Origin: LZORAL124-50-18 sp051208045
GTDB lineage: Bacteria; Pseudomonadota; Gammaproteobacteria; Pseudomonadales; Oleiphilaceae
Assembly (NCBI GenBank): GCA_051208045.1
Contig: JBPJFY010000002.1
Coordinates: 1-64,000 of the forward strand
Length of the DNA stretch: 64,000 nucleotides
Direction of reading: 5' to 3'
Each line of letters begins with the position of its first letter. Position 1 is the stretch's first letter. Positions 17,449 to 25,902 of this stretch are shown piece by piece. A program made the translations under genes and the position numbers. Below the pieces are notes generated by a model. That model was given only the letters and a program-made list of their open reading frames with translations, made no database searches and was not told the origin of the DNA.

Positions 17449-18462
17449 TTACTGTGCCATGGGCCCGATACCCACGCGTGAACGAATGCTGGCCAGGAAA
17501 GGTGTGGCAATGGCACGCGCTTTCTCTGCGCCAGCGTTCAGAATTCGGTCCAGTTCTGCCGGGTCTTCCATCAGGCGGGCATATTCGTCGCGTTTGTCTT
17601 TCAACTCCTCATTCAAATACTCGAACAGGAATTTCTTCATTTCGCCCCAACCAATGCCGTCGGCATAGCGCTGCCGCATGGCCGCCTGTTCAGCTGTGCC
17701 GGCAAAGGCAGAGTAGATGGCAAACAGCGAACACCCTTCGGGATCTTTGGGTTCACCCGGTTCCAGTGAGTTGGTGACGATTTTGTTGATCAGTTTCCGG
17801 AATTTATTTTCCGTCTCAAACAACGGGATGGTGTTGCCGTAGCTCTTTGACATTTTGCGGCCATCCAGCCCCGGGATAATCATGGCGCTTTCATCCACCA
17901 CAGCTTCCGGCAACGAAAAGGTCTCACCGTACAGGTAGTTGAAGCGCTGGGCCACATCGCGCGCCATTTCGATGTGTTGTATCTGGTCTTTGCCCACCGG
18001 AATTTTTTGTCCGTTGAACATTAGAATATCGGCCGTCATCAACACCGGGTAACTGAACAGGCCCATTTCGACGCCTTTGTCCGGATCGGCTGAATTTTGT
18101 TCTACGTTTTCCTGCACGGCTGCTTTGTATGCATGTGCGCGGTTCATTAACCCCTTGGCGGTGATGGTCGTAAGAATCCAGGTGAGTTCGGTAATCTCAG
18201 GAATGTCGGACTGGCGGTAAAACGTTACCTGGTCTGGGGTCAACCCTGAAGCGAGCCAGGTGGCGGCCACAGAGCGGGCGGACGCACGCACGGTATCTGG
18301 GTCGTGACATTTGATCAGCGCGTGGTAGTCAGCGAGGAACAAAAAAGACTCGGTATTCTCGTTTCGGCTGGCTTGAATGGCCGGGCGGATAGCGCCGGCA
18401 TAATTGCCCAAATGAGGCGTGCCGGTGGTGGTAATGCCGGTAAGAACGCGTGTTTTACTCAT
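17449..18462 (-). CDS. trpS: Tryptophan--tRNA ligase
   Basis: Charges tRNA-Trp with tryptophan in the cytosol. A 337-residue class Ic synthetase. The HIGH-like motif is in GTPHLGNYAGAI (about 14-25) and KMSKS is at 203-207 (GRKMSKSYGNTI). ILMFNGQKIPVGKDQIQHIEMARD is the conserved tRNA/adenylate region. The frame is open to 18669, but family length and the conserved SKTRVLTGITTTG start place initiation at 18462. Confidence 0.96.
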   Translation of the reverse strand: MSKTRVLTGITTTGTPHLGNYAGAIRPAIQASRNENTESFLFLADYHALIKCHDPDTVRASARSVAATWLASGLTPDQVTFYRQSDIPEITELTWILTTITAKGLMNRAHAYKAAVQENVEQNSADPDKGVEMGLFSYPVLMTADILMFNGQKIPVGKDQIQHIEMARDVAQRFNYLYGETFSLPEAVVDESAMIIPGLDGRKMSKSYGNTIPLFETENKFRKLINKIVTNSLEPGEPKDPEGCSLFAIYSAFAGTAEQAAMRQRYADGIGWGEMKKFLFEYLNEELKDKRDEYARLMEDPAELDRILNAGAEKARAIATPFLASIRSRVGIGPMAQ

Positions 18463-18674
18463 GATCACATCTTTTCTTTGCTGGGTGAATGTGGGGGGTG
18501 AATTCAATGCCCCGTGCACAGAAGGGGGGAGTGTACTGGATGACGCAATACTCAAACAAGCGGAAGCCGCTGCTTTTCTGTTTCCTGGGCGGGTTGGAAT
18601 GCCGCTCTTTCGGGATTGTCGTGTACAATGGCACGAATCACACGACGAACGCAGCAAACAGGAGCGCAATACGC

Positions 18675-19112
18675 ATGTCGGCAGATCAGGAGTTGATTCT
18701 TTCCACTTTTCAATCGTTGGATGCCGAGATGGGCGAGCGGTGGTTAACCCGCACCTATGCGATTTTTGCGGAACGGTGCCCGGAGGGTGCCGCCCTCTGG
18801 GAAAGTCCGGACGCCAGCGGGAAGGGGAAAATGTTCAATGCAATTCTGCTCTCGGTGATGGATGGGGTGACCCAGCCGGAAACGCAACGACGAAATCTCG
18901 CCAGTGATGTGCGGGAGCATCAGGAGTATGGGGTTCAGAGCGCCATGTACGGGGCATTTCTGCGTGCGATGCTGGATGCGCTCAAAGAAACAGGGGGTGC
19001 TGAGGTGTCAGAGGACGTATTCATCGCTTGGGAGCGTCAATTGAAAGCCATTGAAAGCCAGGCCACAGCGTTGGCCGCGGGAAACGATGCCAATGCGCCG
19101 GGAGGAGAGTAA
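18675..19112 (+). CDS. Single-domain globin
   Basis: A 145-residue haem globin. REHQEYGV places the proximal His at residue 82, followed by the G-helix region MYGAFLRAMLDALKE and H-helix VFIAWERQLKAIES, closely tracking bacterial single-domain globins related to flavohaemoglobin. The distal region GKGKMFNAILL lacks an obvious distal His. The ATG at 18675 follows GGAG. A Cys-rich lipoprotein gene starts two bases after its stop, so the two are co-transcribed. O2/NO binding or redox sensing is expected; no reductase domain is attached. Confidence 0.8.
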   Translation: MSADQELILSTFQSLDAEMGERWLTRTYAIFAERCPEGAALWESPDASGKGKMFNAILLSVMDGVTQPETQRRNLASDVREHQEYGVQSAMYGAFLRAMLDALKETGGAEVSEDVFIAWERQLKAIESQATALAAGNDANAPGGE

Positions 19113-19113
19113 C

Positions 19114-19524
19114 GTGTTTAAAGCAAAGCGAACCGTCTTAGGCTTGTTGGCCTGTATTCTGCTCCTAAACATATCGGTGGCCTGCGGTGAGCAGGGCGGT
19201 GCCACGGTTAACCCTCCACCGGCGATTCAGCAGGACGTGCCCGACCTTCAGGCTGTCATTCCGTCCAGCGAGTCGCGGGGTGCACAGCCGGCAACCGAGT
19301 GTCAGGTGGACGCCGACTGTGTGGTCAAAAATGTGGGTAACTGTTGCGGTTACTTCCCCAAGTGCGTGAACAAAAACGCGGAAGTTGACCCGGAGAAAGT
19401 GCGCCGGGAATGTGAAGCGCAGGGGCGCAGTTCGGTCTGCGGCTTCACTGAGATTCAGGCGTGTACCTGCCAGCAGAACCACTGTCAGGCTGTGCAGGCG
19501 CGGGGAAGTTTTCCGTTGCAGTAA
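19114..19524 (+). CDS. Cysteine-rich lipoprotein
   Basis: A 136-residue exported protein, probably a lipoprotein: hydrophobic LLACILLLNISVAC then a Gly/Pro-rich linker. The mature part has many cysteines in the patterns CQVDADC, GNCCGYFPKC, VCG and ACTCQQNHC, suggesting a small disulfide-stabilised domain of the follistatin/Kazal-like sort without a confident family. GTG at 19114 is preferred because GGAGGAGAG lies just upstream. It is coupled to the globin gene. The function is not recognised. Confidence 0.72.
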   Translation: MFKAKRTVLGLLACILLLNISVACGEQGGATVNPPPAIQQDVPDLQAVIPSSESRGAQPATECQVDADCVVKNVGNCCGYFPKCVNKNAEVDPEKVRRECEAQGRSSVCGFTEIQACTCQQNHCQAVQARGSFPLQ

Positions 19525-19536
19525 TCCATCAGGATG

Positions 19537-21105
19537 TCATCTCAAAAATTCCTGTACCAGAGCCCGTTGGCGTTGAGTTTGAGACAGCATGGCCATACCC
19601 GAGGTCTGGGCGTCCTGAGTTAACTGGAGTGTTCGGCTGGCCTCTTCACTGATGCGATTGATATTCCTATTGATCTCTTCGGCCACGCTGCTCTGTTCTT
19701 CGGTCGCGCTGGCAATTTGCAGGCTGTTATCGGTAATCGTGTGCATGGAGTCCGCGATCACATCCAATGTCTGGCCGGCCTGAGCAATTTGTTCGGCAGA
19801 TTCTGTAGACAGCGAAAGGCTTTTTTCCACCTGGGTGACGGCAAGGCGAGAGCCCGACTGAAGTTTCGTGATCATGGCTTCAATTTCTTCTGTTGAGGCC
19901 TGAGTACGTTGTGCCAGGCTTCTGACTTCATCTGCCACGACGGCGAAACCCCGTCCCTGTTCGCCGGCGCGAGCCGCCTCGATTGCTGCGTTGAGTGCGA
20001 GCAGGTTGGTTTGTTCTGCAATCGATTTAATGACATCGAGCACCGAGCCAATTTGCTCGCTGTGATCGGCCAATTGATTGATCAGGGCAGCTGATTTGTT
20101 AAGTTCATCCGACATCCGGCCGTTCGCATCGACGGCACGTTCGGTGGTCACTTTTCCTCGCGACACCTCTTCCAGGGCCTGCTCCGCTCTTTGGGACGAT
20201 TGATTACAGTTCTCCGCCACTTCGTTGAAGGAGGCGGTCATCTCTTCGATCGCTGTTGCCAGCTGATGAATCTCTGCATGCTGGGCATGAGCACCCTGGC
20301 TGGCTTTTTGAATCAGGTCAGCGCTCTGTGCGCTCAGTTTGTCTATCTGGATGCTGGAATCTTTCACCCTGCCGACGACGCTGCGCAGTTCTGAATGCCG
20401 CATCTTGAGTGCCAGCTCCAGTTGGCCTACCTCATCGTTCCGGCCGGAATAGAGATAGCGCATGATGGCATTGTCGAACACGGTTTTTGACTTGTGCGTG
20501 AGCGAATGAAAGTGTCTCAATGCCCAGGTGAACAGCCCGCCCGCTGCCAGCAGCGAAACCGCCGTTGCTGCCGGTGCCAGCAGCTGGCTCTGCGACCAAT
20601 ACGCGACGGCAACAGAAGGAAGAAAGCAGCCTGCGCTGATCAACAGCAGCTTGAATCGAAGGGGTAGGCTGGCACGTTTCAAGGGCGGTGGTGTTTTTCC
20701 TGCCTGGAGCTGCGCATAAAGCGCTTCGGCCCGCGCAATGGCGTCCCGGTCAGCCACAAACCGGACAGATTGATACTCCACGGTGCTGTTGTTTTCTTTA
20801 ATGGGTGACACATAGGCATCCACCCAGTAGTGGTCGCCATTTTTGGTGCGATTTTTAACAATGCCCATCCAGGGCTTACCTTGTTTCAGGGTTTCCCAAA
20901 GGTTATGGAAGGCCGCAGGAGGCATGTCCGGGTGACGAACCACGTTGTGATTTTTCTTTAACAATTCGTCGGGCGGAAATTCAGCGACATCACAAAAGTC
21001 TTCATTCACGTACGTCGTTGTTCCTTTCAGGTCTGTCGTCGAAAGGATGTTCAGCGCTTCTGAAAAGGCCTTTTCTTTTCCTGAAACAGGGAAATTTTTC
21101 TTCAT
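19537..21105 (-). CDS. PAS-containing methyl-accepting chemotaxis protein (Aer-like)
   Basis: A 522-residue chemoreceptor with cytoplasmic N-terminal PAS domain (about 15-120; TTYVNEDFCDVAEFPPDELL, NHNVVRHPDMP, GDHYWVDAYVSPI), two adjacent membrane segments (about 152-197) with almost no periplasmic loop, and a long coiled-coil signalling domain. The receptor tip EQTNLLALNAAIEAARAGEQGRGFAVVADEVRSLAQRT is at about 364-401. This layout is that of Aer, which senses redox or oxygen through PAS-bound FAD. No che genes are adjacent. A normal response to energy/oxygen gradients is likely. Confidence 0.93.
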   Translation of the reverse strand: MKKNFPVSGKEKAFSEALNILSTTDLKGTTTYVNEDFCDVAEFPPDELLKKNHNVVRHPDMPPAAFHNLWETLKQGKPWMGIVKNRTKNGDHYWVDAYVSPIKENNSTVEYQSVRFVADRDAIARAEALYAQLQAGKTPPPLKRASLPLRFKLLLISAGCFLPSVAVAYWSQSQLLAPAATAVSLLAAGGLFTWALRHFHSLTHKSKTVFDNAIMRYLYSGRNDEVGQLELALKMRHSELRSVVGRVKDSSIQIDKLSAQSADLIQKASQGAHAQHAEIHQLATAIEEMTASFNEVAENCNQSSQRAEQALEEVSRGKVTTERAVDANGRMSDELNKSAALINQLADHSEQIGSVLDVIKSIAEQTNLLALNAAIEAARAGEQGRGFAVVADEVRSLAQRTQASTEEIEAMITKLQSGSRLAVTQVEKSLSLSTESAEQIAQAGQTLDVIADSMHTITDNSLQIASATEEQSSVAEEINRNINRISEEASRTLQLTQDAQTSGMAMLSQTQRQRALVQEFLR

Positions 21106-21355
21106 TCTTATACTGCTCCAAAGGTACCGGGATCTAGCTTCGTATCATGAGTGATTTGGTTCGACTTTGAGCAAAATCAAGTCGCATGGGGGCTGGTCAT
21201 CCTGCGCTGCTCAAAACTTGAGTGAAATCAGTGAGTCTCCCCCGCCAACAAAATTGTGACGTTGTGTTAAAAGTTGTAACGAAAAGTGAGGGAGATTGTG
21301 CGCTGATGCCGCTTCTGGAGCTTAGAAGCTTAAAAATTCTATAGGAGAGTACTCA

Positions 21356-22081
21356 ATGGCGACGTTTGTATGGATTCCGGTGTATGACCGATCTTTTAAA
21401 TTTTCGATGGGATCGAACTCCCATGGCTGGAAATACCTGTCTCCGGAAGATGGCAGGCTCAGTTCAGAGGGCGTATCCTGGCGGTCGATCCGGCAGGGGG
21501 ATGTTGTGAAAATTGTCGGGCATGGCTATGCCACCAGCACCGGCCACGTGTGTTGGAACAGTGGCCCGGATGACAGTGACGAAAGCTGGACGACCTGGAG
21601 TTATGACGAACTGGCCTTTGAGTTTGCCAGTCACTTTCCTCGTGGCACTTTCCGGCCCAATATGAACATACATTTGCAATTCTGCTGGTCAGCGGAGCAG
21701 GGCATCGGCCGTTGCTATATGCTGCGTAAGCGCATTAACCCCAAGGCAGAGCCCCCGGCAACAAAATTGCTGGCGCTGCAACGCACCAATTCGCTCATTA
21801 CCAAGTTTGCGGGTGCGCTGAGGCATATGGGATTCGAAGGCTCAACCATTACCGGTTTTCATGGTGAAGTGTTGAATAACCATGAGTTCCCCACCACGGT
21901 CGTGGAAAAGGTGAATCGCAAGCAATACATTGAAGGCACGGCACCACACGCACCTTTTCGAACGCCGTTTGCCTTGAAGAACAATATGGAGCAGGGCTCT
22001 GACGGATGGTATTTCAAGTCGAAGGAAAATCAGAAATTTTTTGCGACACTCAGTCAGGCGTCTGCGACGGTGAGGGTCTGA
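21356..22081 (+). CDS. Unknown protein with clan CD peptidase-like His/Cys pattern
   Basis: A 241-residue soluble protein, no signal peptide, preceded by AGGAGAG. I do not recognise the family. Two segments are notable: VVKIVGHGYATSTG (about residues 50-63) and NIHLQFCWSAEQG (about 101-113). A hydrophobic strand ending in HG and another ending in Cys about 50 residues later is the arrangement of clan CD cysteine peptidases (caspase, C80, gingipain). A further TGFHGEV (about 169-175) is also conserved-looking. Nothing nearby suggests a toxin or secretion system. The peptidase idea is a hypothesis. Confidence 0.55.
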   Translation: MATFVWIPVYDRSFKFSMGSNSHGWKYLSPEDGRLSSEGVSWRSIRQGDVVKIVGHGYATSTGHVCWNSGPDDSDESWTTWSYDELAFEFASHFPRGTFRPNMNIHLQFCWSAEQGIGRCYMLRKRINPKAEPPATKLLALQRTNSLITKFAGALRHMGFEGSTITGFHGEVLNNHEFPTTVVEKVNRKQYIEGTAPHAPFRTPFALKNNMEQGSDGWYFKSKENQKFFATLSQASATVRV

Positions 22082-22166
22082 CCGACGAAAGTAGACTGGG
22101 CGTACCTCGCTGCTTTCATTTATACTGTAGCGAGTAATTTAAGTCGTGAGACCGCTCGGAAAGTCT

Positions 22167-22553
22167 ATGCATACAGTATTGGTTCTTGAAGACAGCGAAG
22201 ATGACCGGGCGCTTTTTGAAATTGCGATCGCAAAAGCCGCTGTTGACCGGAGTAAAGTCACCTTTGAATATCTCACGGATGGGGGCGCTGCCATTGGCTG
22301 GCTTCAGGTAAACGCAGCGCCCGCCTTAATCATCACCGACAATAACATGTCGCCTGTGAACGGTGCGGCTTTCGTCGAGACGATCAAGTCGCTCAGGCAG
22401 TTTGAATCCATTCCTGTGGCGATGTTGACGGGCCACCTGTCTGATCCTGTGATTCAGGGAATTCGTCACGATCTGGTGAGCCTGTTCGATAAAAATCAAG
22501 GCATTGCCGAGCTGGCAGCCTGGTTGGGCGAGCTGGTGCAGAGATATACCTAA
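22167..22553 (+). CDS. Stand-alone response regulator receiver
   Basis: A 128-residue single receiver domain with acidic pocket in VLEDSEDDR and phosphoacceptor D58 in IITDNNMSPVNGAAF, plus LTGHLSDP and FDKNQG as the Thr/Lys switch region. The DNNMSPxNG phrase resembles Rcp1-type regulators that partner phytochrome-like or chemotaxis kinases. There is no output domain. The ATG at 22167 is preferred over a GTG at 22146. The cognate kinase is not adjacent. Confidence 0.88.
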   Translation: MHTVLVLEDSEDDRALFEIAIAKAAVDRSKVTFEYLTDGGAAIGWLQVNAAPALIITDNNMSPVNGAAFVETIKSLRQFESIPVAMLTGHLSDPVIQGIRHDLVSLFDKNQGIAELAAWLGELVQRYT

Positions 22554-22590
22554 CCGTATCGGCTTAAGCATTCTGAGGGCCGTGGGCAGC

Positions 22591-23373
22591 TTATAAGCAT
22601 TCGCGAATCTGCTTCACCAGTTGGTTAAAGCTTTCACTCAATTCCAGACCGTTTTCATGCAGGTGATAGAGCTTCTCCGACGTCCCTTCAATAAGTTGGT
22701 GGAAGTAGTGTTCCTGATCTTCTTCAAGCCCCAGTTTACCCAGGTTGTCATCCAGACTTGCGACCAGGTGAGAAACGATGCCGTTGGTCTCCTGCCGGTG
22801 GGCTTCAAAGGCGGTGTTAACTTTCGCTAACAGCTTCTGTGTCATCTGCAATGTTTTTTCAACAGCGAGGTCATGTTGCGCCTGCAGTTCGTGCTGGTTA
22901 ATGAGAAACTTGATCCGCTGTTCTGCGCCATGAAGCATCCGCACGAGGTTATCCTTGATTTCAGTGGTCAGCTCAGGCGCATTTGGCATGTTTTTGACCA
23001 GCAGCGAGATGTGCCCGAAATTAATAACCGTGCGTTTATCAAAAGAAATGACCCGATCCGGGACGAGGTGAAGGTGGGTCAGAATTTTTTCATCCAAATC
23101 CGGCACCGTGCCTCGGTCTGAAAAGCTGACATCTTCCCGGTGGTCTCGGATCTGCACGGACACGCGCAGCCCGAAGCCGGCCATGGTTTCAAAAATGGCG
23201 GTTGCCAGTTCCTGGTAGCTGTTGCACTGATAGGTCGTCTCGAAAAACTGCAAGATCTGGCCCGTTTTTCCCAGCTGGCTCAGGGCATCATGGGCAACAG
23301 AACGTGCCTGATGCAGCGCGGGTTCGGCGGGGCAATCATCACAGTAGGTTGTACCGCTTGGTAGTGTGCTCAT
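22591..23373 (-). CDS. Unknown soluble protein, GAF-like region plus coiled coil
   Basis: A 260-residue cytosolic protein. The N-terminus has a Cys pair (YCDDC). Residues about 45-165 look like a divergent GAF domain, with FFETTYQCNSYQELATAIFETMAGFGLRVSVQIRDH and HISLLVKNMP. Residues about 165-260 are strongly helical and Glu/Gln-rich, ending in LSESFNQLVKQIRECL. It probably is a signalling or dimerising protein, and it lies convergent to the receiver-only gene. No catalytic domain is visible. Confidence 0.6.
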   Translation of the reverse strand: MSTLPSGTTYCDDCPAEPALHQARSVAHDALSQLGKTGQILQFFETTYQCNSYQELATAIFETMAGFGLRVSVQIRDHREDVSFSDRGTVPDLDEKILTHLHLVPDRVISFDKRTVINFGHISLLVKNMPNAPELTTEIKDNLVRMLHGAEQRIKFLINQHELQAQHDLAVEKTLQMTQKLLAKVNTAFEAHRQETNGIVSHLVASLDDNLGKLGLEEDQEHYFHQLIEGTSEKLYHLHENGLELSESFNQLVKQIRECL

Positions 23374-23603
23374 CGTTTTTCTCTTACCGTGTTTGGATAA
23401 AACTTGGCTTACACGCTGACATGTCTTTTTACTTCAGTGTATGAATCTTGAGGCAGATTGCCAATATTGAATTCGTGATAAACAGGCTTTGATTACAAAT
23501 TTACTGTGATTTTTTGCAGTGAAAGAGTACAAATAAGACAGTATAAAGTCCTATACTTGAGTGTCAGTTAATGCTGGTATCTTTTGGCAGGTCGTGAAAA
23601 CGG

Positions 23604-23804
23604 ATGAAAAGAGCAGTTGAAATTCAATGTGTGCAGTGCAGCGTCTGGGTGCCGCTTCCCATATTGATGGATGAAGAAAAAATTCTCCGGATGGGGCGAG
23701 TGCCGTTGCATTGTCCCCAGTGTGACCACGTCAACGTGCTGGCCCTTTCTCCTTATCGGTTTTCCTTACCCAAAAAAGTGCATTCCCCTCATTTCGGTAC
23801 CTGA
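23604..23804 (+). CDS. Small zinc-ribbon protein
   Basis: A 66-residue protein with two paired cysteine knuckles, CVQC (9-12) and CPQC (37-40), typical of a zinc ribbon. The remainder is short and basic. The ribosome site is weak, but the frame has ordinary codon use and no overlapping gene. The role is unknown; such proteins are often nucleic-acid or protein adaptors. Confidence 0.6.
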   Translation: MKRAVEIQCVQCSVWVPLPILMDEEKILRMGRVPLHCPQCDHVNVLALSPYRFSLPKKVHSPHFGT

Positions 23805-23880
23805 GGTTGATCATTGGCTGACGGCGCGTTGAAATTGATGTGGTACGTATGTGCATGTATGGTATGCTCTGACCTCTCGA

Positions 23881-23904
23881 TGACCGCTCTTGGCAGAGCG
23901 GTCA
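23881..23904 (+). repeat. Perfect 10-bp inverted repeat (hairpin)
   Basis: TGACCGCTCT and its exact complement AGAGCGGTCA flank a four-base loop TGGC. It lies 76 bases after the zinc-ribbon gene and 32 bases before the dienelactone hydrolase start. There is no U-tract, so it is either a non-canonical terminator or a leader hairpin or operator for the downstream gene. Confidence 0.6.
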
Positions 23905-23936
23905 TCTGTTGAAAACGTGGTTACAGGGAATGTACT

Positions 23937-24755
23937 ATGAAAGACACGCAGCGCATGGTCGCCCATGGCTTCACCGAATTTTCCTTTCAACACGCAGGAA
24001 TTGAAAAAACGGTATTTCGACTGGGTGCAACAGATCAACCTTCCGTCTTATTGATGCTCGAGCTACCGGGCATGACCCGGCACACGATTGAATTTGCAAA
24101 GCGCCTCAATGCGCGCGGCTTTACCGTGTATCTGCCACTGATGTTTGGCAAGCCGGACAGCGCTTTTGAGCCCATGAAAAACATTCTGCGTTGCTGTATC
24201 AGTAAAGAATTTCACATGTTGGCGTCGCACAAACCCAGCCTGATCAGCGATTGGTTGCGGGCATTGTGTGGCCGCATTCGAGAAGACAATGGGGGGGCGA
24301 AGATCGGTGCCATTGGCATGTGCTTCACCGGCGGTTTTGTTCTGTCGCTGATGGTCGATGAGCATGTGATCGCGCCGGTGATGGCGCAACCGGGGCATGC
24401 CACAGGCTTCAGTTTTATGCCGGGGCGCGCGTCGATGGGGTTACCGGAAGCACATGTGTCTGCGGCAGTGGAGCGCGCAAAAAGGGACGGTATCGACGTT
24501 TTGGGCGTGCGGTTTACCAAGGATACGATGTGCCCGCCGGATCGCTTTACAATGCTCGAATCGCTGCTGGGAGAGCACTTCATCCGTATTGATATTGACA
24601 GCTCCATCGGTAATCCCCATGGTATCAAACCCTATGATCATGCGGCCTATACCATTGCTTATGTGGATGAGGAGAACCATCCGACGCGTCAAGCATTTGA
24701 GCGGTTAGTCACGTTCCTGACTGAGCGGCTGAGGGCAAACGTCCAGGTGATTTGA
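23937..24755 (+). CDS. Dienelactone hydrolase family protein
   Basis: A 272-residue alpha/beta hydrolase. The nucleophile elbow is G-M-C-F-T-G-G with Cys129, as in dienelactone hydrolase (Cys-Asp-His triad). The N-terminal sheet reads VLLMLELPGMTRHTIEFAKRLNARGFTVYLP. The catalytic His is probably in NPHGIKPYDHAAY. No other aromatic-degradation gene adjoins, so a general esterase role is as likely as dienelactone hydrolysis. It is convergent with the TetR gene. Confidence 0.85.
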   Translation: MKDTQRMVAHGFTEFSFQHAGIEKTVFRLGATDQPSVLLMLELPGMTRHTIEFAKRLNARGFTVYLPLMFGKPDSAFEPMKNILRCCISKEFHMLASHKPSLISDWLRALCGRIREDNGGAKIGAIGMCFTGGFVLSLMVDEHVIAPVMAQPGHATGFSFMPGRASMGLPEAHVSAAVERAKRDGIDVLGVRFTKDTMCPPDRFTMLESLLGEHFIRIDIDSSIGNPHGIKPYDHAAYTIAYVDEENHPTRQAFERLVTFLTERLRANVQVI

Positions 24756-24780
24756 TGGGAGCTGGAATCCCGGAGGCTGG

Positions 24781-25386
24781 TCAGGGACCAATCGTGCCCG
24801 CCAGCCAGTGTTCCACGATGGCTTCAGCGCGGGGCTTACCCGTGACTTCGTCCTTACCCGGAATCAGGGTACCCTCGATCCGCATCACCGTGTAGCCGTG
24901 GACCAATGACCAGAGCGATATCGCCGCAGACTCCAGGCTGATTGCGGGTTTCAACGGGATTTCCTTCAGCGCCGCCAGGAGCGCCGCATAGGCTTGGTTC
25001 ACCACCTGTGTGAGGTTTTTGTCGTCTGCCTGGATGTGATCCCACCGAAACATTAAACGATAACGGTGAGGATAGGTGAGCCCGTATTGAATCACCCACT
25101 GTGCGATGCGGATGACCTTGTCTTCGCCAGCCACCGCCTGTCGGCTCATGGTTTCAATTTCTGTCGCCAAGGGAGCGAAGCAGGCAATCGCCAGCGCGGT
25201 AAGTAACGCTTTGCGCGTGGGAAAGTGATTGGCAGGTGCCGAGTGGGCCACACCGATCTCCCGCGCCAGGCGGCGTATGCCGACAGCCTCCACGCCTTCC
25301 TCATCCAACAGTCTGAGCCCGGCGTGGATGAGTGCCGTTTTCAAATCGCCATGGTGGTACCCTGACTCGATATTGACATTGTCCAT
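24781..25386 (-). CDS. TetR family transcriptional regulator
   Basis: A 201-residue repressor. The N-terminal HTH is ALIHAGLRLLDEEGVEAVGIRRLAREIGVAHSAPANHFPTRKALLTALA, and the C-terminal ligand domain with LWSLVHGYTVMRIEG matches the TetR_C WHG-type. It is divergent from the MAPEG gene. Two near-identical palindromic sites lie between them, one covering this gene's own first codons, so autoregulation plus control of the MAPEG gene is likely. Confidence 0.92.
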   Translation of the reverse strand: MDNVNIESGYHHGDLKTALIHAGLRLLDEEGVEAVGIRRLAREIGVAHSAPANHFPTRKALLTALAIACFAPLATEIETMSRQAVAGEDKVIRIAQWVIQYGLTYPHRYRLMFRWDHIQADDKNLTQVVNQAYAALLAALKEIPLKPAISLESAAISLWSLVHGYTVMRIEGTLIPGKDEVTGKPRAEAIVEHWLAGTIGP

Positions 25387-25418
25387 ATTTTATCTCTAAT
25401 ATTGACGGTGTCCATATT
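25371..25418. promoter_or_regulatory. Twin TetR operator candidates
   Basis: Two copies of TATTGAC-nnn-GTCCATATT occur at 25371-25389 and 25400-25418, 29 bases apart (about three helical turns, so on the same DNA face). Each copy is itself a near-palindrome (TATTGAC versus GTCCATA reversed). Copy one encodes codons 1-6 of the TetR gene; copy two is upstream of both genes. This is a clear candidate binding pair for the adjacent TetR protein. Confidence 0.7.
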
Positions 25419-25449
25419 GTCTGGCAAATGCAAAGAAAAGGAAAGTGCA

Positions 25450-25869
25450 ATGGATCAGAAGTTAATATTTTGGCCGGTGTTGGTGCAGGTGCTGTTGAGC
25501 CTGTTGCTTTATGTCCCGCTGGTGCGTGCAAAAATAAAAGCCTATAAACGGCGTGAAGTTGACCGGGATCGGTCTGCGCTTTGTGCAGATGCCTGGCCGG
25601 ATTATGTGCAGAAAGTGAATAACAATATCCGCAATCAGTTTGAAACGCCGATGTTGTTTTATGTGCTCGCGTTGACGCTGTATGTCACTCAACAGGTGAC
25701 GATCTGGGGCGTGGTGCTCGCCTGGTTGTATGTGGTCAGCCGATTGGCTCACATGTGGGTGCATATTGGGTCGAACTATGTTCCGTTGAGGATGCGGCTG
25801 TTTGCTGCAGGGCTGGGCATTTTGCTGGTACTGACATTGGTGACGGCTCTGGCCATAGTGGGTGTCTAG
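25450..25869 (+). CDS. MAPEG family membrane protein
   Basis: A 139-residue four-helix membrane protein. VNNNIRNQFETPMLFYVLALTLYVTQ carries the N-x-x-N-x-F-E-x-P motif of the MAPEG superfamily (glutathione-dependent membrane enzymes), and SRLAHMWVHIGSNYVPLRMRLFAAG is the conserved second half. AAGGAAAG precedes the ATG at 25450. It is divergent from TetR, which probably represses it. It may be a glutathione transferase/peroxidase handling lipophilic electrophiles. Confidence 0.87.
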   Translation: MDQKLIFWPVLVQVLLSLLLYVPLVRAKIKAYKRREVDRDRSALCADAWPDYVQKVNNNIRNQFETPMLFYVLALTLYVTQQVTIWGVVLAWLYVVSRLAHMWVHIGSNYVPLRMRLFAAGLGILLVLTLVTALAIVGV

Positions 25870-25902
25870 GCGCTTGTCACCCGCAGAGATGGGTGATGCT
25901 CA

